From DAOUJW01 sp965218945 (GTDB lineage Bacteria; Chloroflexota; Dehalococcoidia; Lucifugimonadales; UBA2985), in the NCBI GenBank assembly GCA_965218945.1, contig OZ244718.1, forward strand, positions 1,116,001-1,180,000: DNA of 64,000 bases. Direction: 5' to 3'. The position numbers and the translations under genes are program-made. Positions 58,556 to 64,000 of the stretch are shown piece after piece. Position 1 is the stretch's first letter; the number at the start of each line of letters is the position of its first letter. The notes beneath the pieces are model-generated. The model searched no databases. It saw nothing but the letters and a program-made list of their open reading frames with translations, and had not been told where the DNA came from.

Positions 58556-59152
58556 TCAATTCGACTCCCTTTCCCTCTGGCTCACCTGCATCTCCGATTC
58601 CAGGAACTCCAGCAGCTGCGTTGTTGTCATGGCCGAGCGCTGCGCCTGCGGCGACCAGATGTAGCGTTCGTCATCGTGGGCGGTGTACAGGCGGTTGAAT
58701 ATTTGCTGGACGGACTTCACGAAGTTCTCCACGTCGCCCTTTCGCAGGGTCGCGTCATCGAATGGATTTCCGCCCAGCTGCGCTATGTGCTGGTCCTTCA
58801 CCCGGATGAGGCTGTCCAGTGCGCGCTCCTGCTGCCCAAGCTGCTCCGACATCTCGGCCAGCTCCCTTTCCGTGGCGTGAGGCGCGAGGCTGTCTCTGTC
58901 GTCAATTGCGGTTTGCACTATCGCCGGCAGGCTGTTCGCCTCGCTGTTGCTGTCCATCACCTTGGAGAAGCGCAGGAGCACCGTCTCGAAGAGGGCGGCG
59001 CGTACGGGGCTGACGAAATTCCTCAACCTGTCGATGATCCTGACCGTTTCTTCCGTGGGCCACAACGCCTCCCAGACGGAGTAGTACACCAGGCCCCGGG
59101 AGATTTCCGATCCCAGACTGTCCAGCCGTCTCTTGAACTCGTTGCCCGTCAT
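58556..59152 (-). CDS. AbiU2-like HEPN-domain protein
   Basis: 198 residues, all helical, with the HEPN/AbiU2 outline ISRGLVYYSVWEALWPTEET, FETVLLRFSKVMDSN and, centrally, IRVKDQHIAQLGG, which contains an Rx4H motif (R-VKDQ-H), the active-site signature of HEPN ribonucleases. AbiU2 and relatives act in abortive infection. Together with the Mrr gene 18 nt downstream it may form a defence pair. Starts 47 nt after hemW. Confidence 0.75.
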   Translation of the reverse strand: MTGNEFKRRLDSLGSEISRGLVYYSVWEALWPTEETVRIIDRLRNFVSPVRAALFETVLLRFSKVMDSNSEANSLPAIVQTAIDDRDSLAPHATERELAEMSEQLGQQERALDSLIRVKDQHIAQLGGNPFDDATLRKGDVENFVKSVQQIFNRLYTAHDDERYIWSPQAQRSAMTTTQLLEFLESEMQVSQRERESN

Positions 59153-59199
59153 TTGTGCTGCACCTGCCTCACGTGTGCGTCGGTTACGCCTGGCATGAC

Positions 59200-60417
59200 C
59201 TAAACGAAACGCAAAAACACCTCGTTGCCCAGTGGCCGCCCCTGACTGGTGAGACGGAGCGCGCCGTCACGAAGCTCAATCAGGCCAAGTCCGCTCAGCT
59301 CGTCCACCTGTTTACCGTACACCGAAGTAACGCTCTCTCCGAACCTGTCGTAGAAGTCCTGCAGGCGCACTCCGTCATTCAGCCGCATCCCCATCATCAT
59401 AGTCTCGGCCATCTCCAGCCTCCTGTCTATGGCCTCTGTCGACGCCACGCAGGGGATTCCCAGCAAGGCATCGGAGGAGAGGGTCTCGACTTGGGATGGC
59501 GGAGCAGCCGCGTCGCGAAGACGGCCTATGTACTCCCGCGGCGAGTTGATGTTCTGGAATCGCCACTCGCCCAGATACGAGTGCGCTCCCGGACCCACTC
59601 CAAGGTATGGCTTGTTGAGCCAGTAGGTCAGGTTGTGACGGCTCTTCATGCCCGGCCTGGCCCAGTTGGAGATCTCGTAGTGGCGGTAGCCGGATGCTGC
59701 CAGCATGTCCTCCGCCAGAGAGTACATATCCGCTGCCAGGTCCGGGTCCGGCTCTGGCATTTCTCCCTGGCTGACCTGCCGCTCCATTGGCGTGCCGCCC
59801 TCCAGGGTCAGGCAGTAGAGGGACAAGTGATCCGGCGACAACTCCAGCGCCTGCTCCAGCGTATCCCGCCACTGAGCCAGGCTCTGGTAGGGCAGGCCGT
59901 ACATCAGGTCTAAGCTGACGTTGCCGAAACCGGCGCGTCGCACCTCTCGATACGCCGTCACCGCCTCTTGTGAGGTGTGCCTTCTTCCCAGTGTCTCCAG
60001 CAGTGAGTCGTCCAGGCTCTGCACGCCTATGCTCAGGCGGTTGACGCCCGACTCGCGGAGGGAGGCAGGGTCTCCGTCAAGGAGGTCGCCCGGGTTTGCT
60101 TCAATGGTGACCTCGGCGTCAGGAGCGACACGGAATACGTCGTGGACGGCAGCGAGTATGTCCGCGATAGCCTGCCTGGGGACGTAGGACGGCGTGCCTC
60201 CACCGAAGAATATGGTGTTCACCTGAGGCGCGCCCAGGAGAGCGCCCCAGCAGCGAATCTCCCGCGCCAGCGCCTCTATGTAGCCGGGCATGAGGGTCTC
60301 AATTCCAGCGTAGGTGTTGAAGTCGCAGTAGGGGCACTTGGTGTGGCAGAAGGGGATGTGTATGTAGAGGCCAATGTCCCTGGGAGGGCTGTGTGCTCCG
60401 TCGTTTCTCTGGGTCAT
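59200..60417 (-). CDS. hemW: Heme chaperone HemW (radical SAM)
   Basis: 405 residues from ATG 60417: LYIHIPFCHTKCPYCDFNTY carries the CxxxCxxC 4Fe-4S motif with the DFN that marks HemW rather than HemN; then FFGGGTPSYV, SIGVQSLDDSLL, NVSLDLMYGLPYQ and LTYWLNKPYLGVGPGAHSYL. It transfers heme in respiration rather than oxidising coproporphyrinogen. A longer frame to 60594 overlaps ychF and was rejected. Confidence 0.9.
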   Translation of the reverse strand: MTQRNDGAHSPPRDIGLYIHIPFCHTKCPYCDFNTYAGIETLMPGYIEALAREIRCWGALLGAPQVNTIFFGGGTPSYVPRQAIADILAAVHDVFRVAPDAEVTIEANPGDLLDGDPASLRESGVNRLSIGVQSLDDSLLETLGRRHTSQEAVTAYREVRRAGFGNVSLDLMYGLPYQSLAQWRDTLEQALELSPDHLSLYCLTLEGGTPMERQVSQGEMPEPDPDLAADMYSLAEDMLAASGYRHYEISNWARPGMKSRHNLTYWLNKPYLGVGPGAHSYLGEWRFQNINSPREYIGRLRDAAAPPSQVETLSSDALLGIPCVASTEAIDRRLEMAETMMMGMRLNDGVRLQDFYDRFGESVTSVYGKQVDELSGLGLIELRDGALRLTSQGRPLGNEVFLRFV

Positions 60418-60488
60418 CGCGAGAGGCGTCCACACTTCAGGAAGCTCCTTTAGACCGTTGAATTGCAGGTTATTGAGGTACGCCGTCT

Positions 60489-61589
60489 TCAGACGTTGAA
60501 CAGGAAGTTGACCACGTCGCCGTCCTGGACGGGGTATGCCTTTCCCTCCAGGCGCAGCAGTCCCTTCTTCCTTCCTTCGGCAAGACTGCCGCACTGTATC
60601 AGATGGTCATAGGAGATCACCTCGGCGCGGATGAAGCCTCTCTCAATGTCGGTATGAACCTTCCCGGCGGCCTTCACCGCCAGGGTGTCCCTGTCGATGG
60701 TCCAGGCCCTCACTTCGTCAGGGCCGACAGTGAAGAAGGATGCCAGTCCCAGGAGCTGGTAGGAAGCGCGTGTGGCGCGGTGGAGCCCCGGCTCCTGAAG
60801 CCCCATTGCGCTCCGAAACTCCTCGGCCTCATGCTCGTCCATCCCCGCCAGTTCCATCTCCAGCGCCCCGCAGAGGACTACAACCTCCACTCCGGGCCTG
60901 GAATACCGGGACTTCAGGTCCTCCTCCAGCGCCGACGCTTCGGACGCGTCCTCCTCCCCGATGTTCCAGACGATGAGCATGGGCTTTGCCGTCAGGAACT
61001 GGAAGTTGTCCAATAGCTTGGCCTCATTGGCGGACAGCTGCTGCTCCCGGATGGGCGTCTCTCGCTCCAGTTCGCCCTTGATCCTGTCCAGGGTGGCGTG
61101 TTCTCTCAGCCTGCTCTCCCTTTCCTGGGCTTTTGCGCCTTTCAGCTCGCCCTCCAGGCGCTCCACCCTCCGCTCCAGGATGGCCAGGTCGGCGAAGGCC
61201 AGTTCCAGGTCCATCACGGCCAAGTCCCGGTGTGGGTCTATCTCTCCGTCAAGGTGAGGCACTGTGGGGTTCTGAAAGGCTCTGACAACGTGCAGGAGGG
61301 CGTCCGTCTTCTGAAGCAGGTTGAGAAACTCTCCTGCGATTCCCTGGGACTTGGTCAGGCCCTCTGGAGTTCCGGGGAAGTCGGTGTACCTGACTTCTGC
61401 GGGCACCGTCTTCCGTGGTCGAAACATCTCTACCAAGGGCCAAAGCCTGGGGTCTTCCACCTTGGCCACACCCAGGTTGAGCTTGGTGGCTGAGACGGAA
61501 GACGGGCTTACGTCTGCGCGGCCGCTGCTAAGCGCGTTGAAAACGGTGGTCTTTCCACACTTGGCGAGGCCAACAATCCCGAACTCCAA
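60489..61589 (-). CDS. ychF: YchF-family (Obg-like) ATPase
   Basis: 366 residues: G1 loop GIVGLAKCGKTTVFNAL (consensus GLPNVGKST), YTDFPGTPEGLTKSQGIAGE, a coiled-coil insertion of about 60 residues and a C-terminal TGS domain (VHTDIERGFIRAEVISYDHL, then VVNFLFNV). YchF binds ATP and the ribosome. The start is beside the kinase stop (9 nt gap). The altered G1 (AKC for PNV) is unusual but keeps GKT. Confidence 0.9.
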   Translation of the reverse strand: MEFGIVGLAKCGKTTVFNALSSGRADVSPSSVSATKLNLGVAKVEDPRLWPLVEMFRPRKTVPAEVRYTDFPGTPEGLTKSQGIAGEFLNLLQKTDALLHVVRAFQNPTVPHLDGEIDPHRDLAVMDLELAFADLAILERRVERLEGELKGAKAQERESRLREHATLDRIKGELERETPIREQQLSANEAKLLDNFQFLTAKPMLIVWNIGEEDASEASALEEDLKSRYSRPGVEVVVLCGALEMELAGMDEHEAEEFRSAMGLQEPGLHRATRASYQLLGLASFFTVGPDEVRAWTIDRDTLAVKAAGKVHTDIERGFIRAEVISYDHLIQCGSLAEGRKKGLLRLEGKAYPVQDGDVVNFLFNV

Positions 61590-61598
61590 TTCAGCGCC

Positions 61599-63908
61599 TC
61601 ACTCTACAGCGTAGAGCGAGCCGTCCTTGGAGGCCAGGTATAGGGTGCCTCCCGCAACCACTGGTGCGGATAGGCTGTGTTCGGCGACTGGCAGCGTCCA
61701 TCGCTCCACTCCGCTTGAGGAGTCCACGGCGTGAAGGACTCCGTCGCGGTCGCCTACCAGGATCAGGTCGTTGACAATGGTAGGTGTGGAGAGGCTCTTG
61801 CCGTCGGTCTTGTACACCCACAGTCGGTCTCCCGTGTGCCTGTCGACGGCCATGAGTCTGCCTTCCTGGGTGCTGACGAACAGCGTGTCTCCGTCTACCG
61901 CGGGGGTGGTCAGGATGGTCCCGCCCAGCCGCGCGGACCAGTTAAAGCCTTTGGGCAGCCCCGGATGACCCATGAGGGCCCAGACGTAGAGCTGCGTCTT
62001 GAGCGTGAACCACTTGGCCGACAGGGGGAACTCAGTCTCATTGAGGTTAATGGATATGAGGCGGCCGTCGCGATACGGGACGTAGATGGAGTCCTCCACG
62101 ATAATGGGAGACCCTACGACGCTTCGGTTGATGATCCTGGAGGCGAAACGCCTCTTGCCGGTGTCCGTGTCATAAATGGTGACGCGGCCGTCCATCGAGG
62201 CAACGACCAGCTTGTCGTCCGACAGGGCAGGAGTGTTGGTGATCCAGTCCAAGGTGGCGAAGCGCCATATCTCCTCTCCGGTGAGGGCGTCCAGCGCGTA
62301 GACGTTCTCGTCGCCGGAACCAATGTAGACCACCCCGTCCTCCACTAGGGCAGAGCCCATTGTGGGATTTGCCTCCGCCACGAACTCCCACCGGAACTCT
62401 CCCGTGTCGGCGTCCAGGGCTATGACCCGCTTGCCACGTGAGCCGTAGAATAGCATATCGTCCGTCACCGCCGGGGATGAATCGATGGGGGCGATGTCAA
62501 TTTGCTCCCAGATGAGGTCTCCCGTGGCTGCATCCAGGGCTACGATACGCCGGTCGTGGGTGGTTACGTACACCCGGCCTCCCTTTACGGCGGGGGTAGA
62601 GACTATTGCGTCCGAGGCCTTGAAGGTCCACTTCACCTGGCCTTCGCTGAAGTCGCTGCGCTCACCCGGGACTGGAATGGGACCGCCGTAGGTGCGGTGT
62701 ATCATGGCCCACTCACCCGGGCCTGAGATTGAACTCATTGCGGAAGCCGGCGTTGCCAATGGCGCCCTGATGTCCAGGATCTGTACGGCGGTGAATAAGG
62801 CTACCGTAGCCACTACCGATCCCAATGCGGCCTTGATAAGTCTGGTGTTCCGCCTCCACCTGCGCTGCCTCTCCTCTGTGGGGATGACAACCTGTCCCGG
62901 CGCTGCCGCTACTCGACCCAAAACGCTCCAGCAATCACTGCACCACTCCCTGCCTGCCGGGTTCGTCTGGCCGCAGACCGTACAGATAATTGCGGGGCCT
63001 TCTATGACGGGAGGAGCCGGCGGGGGCTCAATGCCCGGGAGGCTTCCCTGTAGACCCGACCTCTCTATGGCAGTAAACGGCGGGGAGGGCGTCTCCGGCA
63101 CGGGCATCATCGCGGCGAAGGCCCCTACGAACTCCCGGGGGGTCTCATAGCGCCCTTCGGGATGAGGGGTGAGCGCTTTGAGGATTATGGCGTTCAGGTT
63201 CGCCGGAATGTTCGGGTTGACGTCGCTGGGATTAGGAGGTGCGGATGTGACCTGCTTTGCGTGCACTGAGGTCTTTTCGAGGGCATTGAAGGGCGCGGTG
63301 CCAGTCAGCAAATCGTAGAGGAGCACACCAAGGGAGTAGATGTCGGACCGCAGATTCGGAGGGGATCCCTGGCTGCGCTCCGGTGCGCTGTAGGTGGGCA
63401 GTGGGGTATTGAGGGCCGTTCTCATCCCCGGGGATGCCCCTTCACCAAGAATGACCATCCCAAAATCGCTCAGGACCACCCGGCCCGTGTCCGGGTCCAG
63501 GAAGATGTTGCCCGGCTTGATGTCTCCGTGGCTTATTCCCTGGCTGTACGCCGCCTCCACAGCATCTGCGACCTGCCTGAAGATCATGACGGCTTGGGCG
63601 ACGGGTATGGGATGCTGGACCCACTGTCTCAGCGTGGGCCACGACACGTACTGCATGGCTACCCAGTGCATCCCGTCCTCCGTCTCCTTGGCGTACACCG
63701 GCAGGATGTTGGGATGGTCCAGCGCGGCCACTCGCTCCATCTCTGTGGCGAAGCGCTCCATGAGGGCGCTGTCCGTGCACAGATAGGGGCGGAGCACCTT
63801 GAGGGCAACTTCTCGATCCTGTTGAGGCTCCTGGGCGCGATAGACGGTTGCGAGGCCGGTGCTCCCCACCTGCTCAAGGAGCACGTAGCGGCTGATGGTC
63901 CTTTGCAC
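61599..63908 (-). CDS. Serine/threonine protein kinase fused to PQQ-like beta-propeller
   Basis: 769 residues. Kinase domain (1-270) with K37 (VALKVL), catalytic SHGDIKPGN and DFGMVIL; a zinc ribbon (CTVCGQTNPAGREWCSDC, about 315-335); one transmembrane helix near residue 365-390; then a seven- to eight-blade PQQ/quinoprotein-like propeller built from repeats such as VVALDAATGDLIWEQ and VYALDALTGEEIWRF. A membrane sensor kinase with an outer propeller that probably binds a ligand or wall component. HRD reads HGD, a common variant. Confidence 0.88.
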   Translation of the reverse strand: MQRTISRYVLLEQVGSTGLATVYRAQEPQQDREVALKVLRPYLCTDSALMERFATEMERVAALDHPNILPVYAKETEDGMHWVAMQYVSWPTLRQWVQHPIPVAQAVMIFRQVADAVEAAYSQGISHGDIKPGNIFLDPDTGRVVLSDFGMVILGEGASPGMRTALNTPLPTYSAPERSQGSPPNLRSDIYSLGVLLYDLLTGTAPFNALEKTSVHAKQVTSAPPNPSDVNPNIPANLNAIILKALTPHPEGRYETPREFVGAFAAMMPVPETPSPPFTAIERSGLQGSLPGIEPPPAPPVIEGPAIICTVCGQTNPAGREWCSDCWSVLGRVAAAPGQVVIPTEERQRRWRRNTRLIKAALGSVVATVALFTAVQILDIRAPLATPASAMSSISGPGEWAMIHRTYGGPIPVPGERSDFSEGQVKWTFKASDAIVSTPAVKGGRVYVTTHDRRIVALDAATGDLIWEQIDIAPIDSSPAVTDDMLFYGSRGKRVIALDADTGEFRWEFVAEANPTMGSALVEDGVVYIGSGDENVYALDALTGEEIWRFATLDWITNTPALSDDKLVVASMDGRVTIYDTDTGKRRFASRIINRSVVGSPIIVEDSIYVPYRDGRLISINLNETEFPLSAKWFTLKTQLYVWALMGHPGLPKGFNWSARLGGTILTTPAVDGDTLFVSTQEGRLMAVDRHTGDRLWVYKTDGKSLSTPTIVNDLILVGDRDGVLHAVDSSSGVERWTLPVAEHSLSAPVVAGGTLYLASKDGSLYAVE

Positions 63909-64000
63909 TTATGGCTTCCTTTCGGCCTTGACAGCGCTTTCCACAAAGCTCTGCAAATTGTCGTGAAGATTCGTATTCCTGTCATACCTGCGGAAGCAGG
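63909..64000. other. Region upstream of the kinase gene, cut by the window end
   Basis: 92 bp, no gene. The last bases (CATACCTGCGGAAGCAGG) resemble the palindromic repeat near 51277-51298. Confidence 0.4.

Overview
The window looks like a chromosomal segment of a fairly GC-rich bacterium, most plausibly a Chloroflexota of the Dehalococcoidia/SAR202 type. That placement is an inference from gene content and cannot be proven here. The supporting content is paralogous thiolase-fold/DUF35 pairs, a double-length CaiB/BaiF CoA-transferase, a GlcD/GlpC fusion, DUF3105, DUF6941 and DUF971 proteins, a large SRP RNA, and many GTG/TTG starts behind good Shine-Dalgarno sites. Promoters read as sigma70-like TTGACA-N17-TAxxxT. 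Codons are standard except for one in-frame UGA that is best read as selenocysteine.

Layout. 0-14 kb: end of an HflC-like gene, an AcuC/HDAC-fold deacetylase, a DUF5343 gene, a divergent ftsZ, a frameshifted Mut7-C RNase gene, DUF971, larB, a cupredoxin lipoprotein, an operon of a C4 zinc-ribbon protein, a recombinase without its catalytic serine and a split-barrel flavoprotein, then rnpB, birA, a PQQ-type sugar dehydrogenase and an ornithine-cyclodeaminase-family gene. 14-23 kb: four paralogous minus-strand cassettes, each promoter > DUF35 zinc-ribbon/OB protein > thiolase-fold enzyme, interrupted by a YfcE-fold protein stripped of its metal ligands. 23-28 kb: an AAA ATPase/DUF4276 pair, the double CoA-transferase, a heptad-repeat coiled-coil protein and a broken copy of the CoA-transferase 5' end. 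28.3-31.1 kb: an AT-rich three-gene operon ending in a metallo-beta-lactamase-fold protein, probably acquired. 31-36 kb: a two-domain rhodanese whose catalytic cysteine codon is UGA with a SECIS-like hairpin behind it, a DUF6941 protein, a 962-residue FAD/Fe-S oxidoreductase and a His-rich membrane-anchored protein. 36-38.5 kb: an IS1182-like element, a dispersed repeat and the SRP RNA. 38.6-44.3 kb: rsmA, ispE, a small membrane protein, an exonuclease-DinG helicase fusion and an OGG1-type glycosylase.

44.3-64 kb is one long minus-strand run. In transcription order it holds a kinase/PQQ-propeller protein, ychF, hemW, an AbiU2-like HEPN protein, an Mrr-type endonuclease, selB, nurA, an unknown gene, herA, a membrane gene flanked by a copy of the herA 3' end, a TfoX-N gene and a purine cluster (purD, purE, lipoprotein, purB, purC, DUF3105, purS), ending in a frameshifted DUF429 gene.

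How the genes fit together. selB supplies the elongation factor the UGA-containing sulfurtransferase would need. The thiolase/DUF35 sets, CoA-transferase, sugar dehydrogenase and FAD oxidoreductase suggest breakdown of unusual carbon compounds through CoA esters. Defence or repair functions cluster as AAA/DUF4276, HEPN/Mrr and HerA/NurA. Best candidates for something new are the Sec-rhodanese, the four aldolase-like cassettes and the AT-rich three-gene operon.
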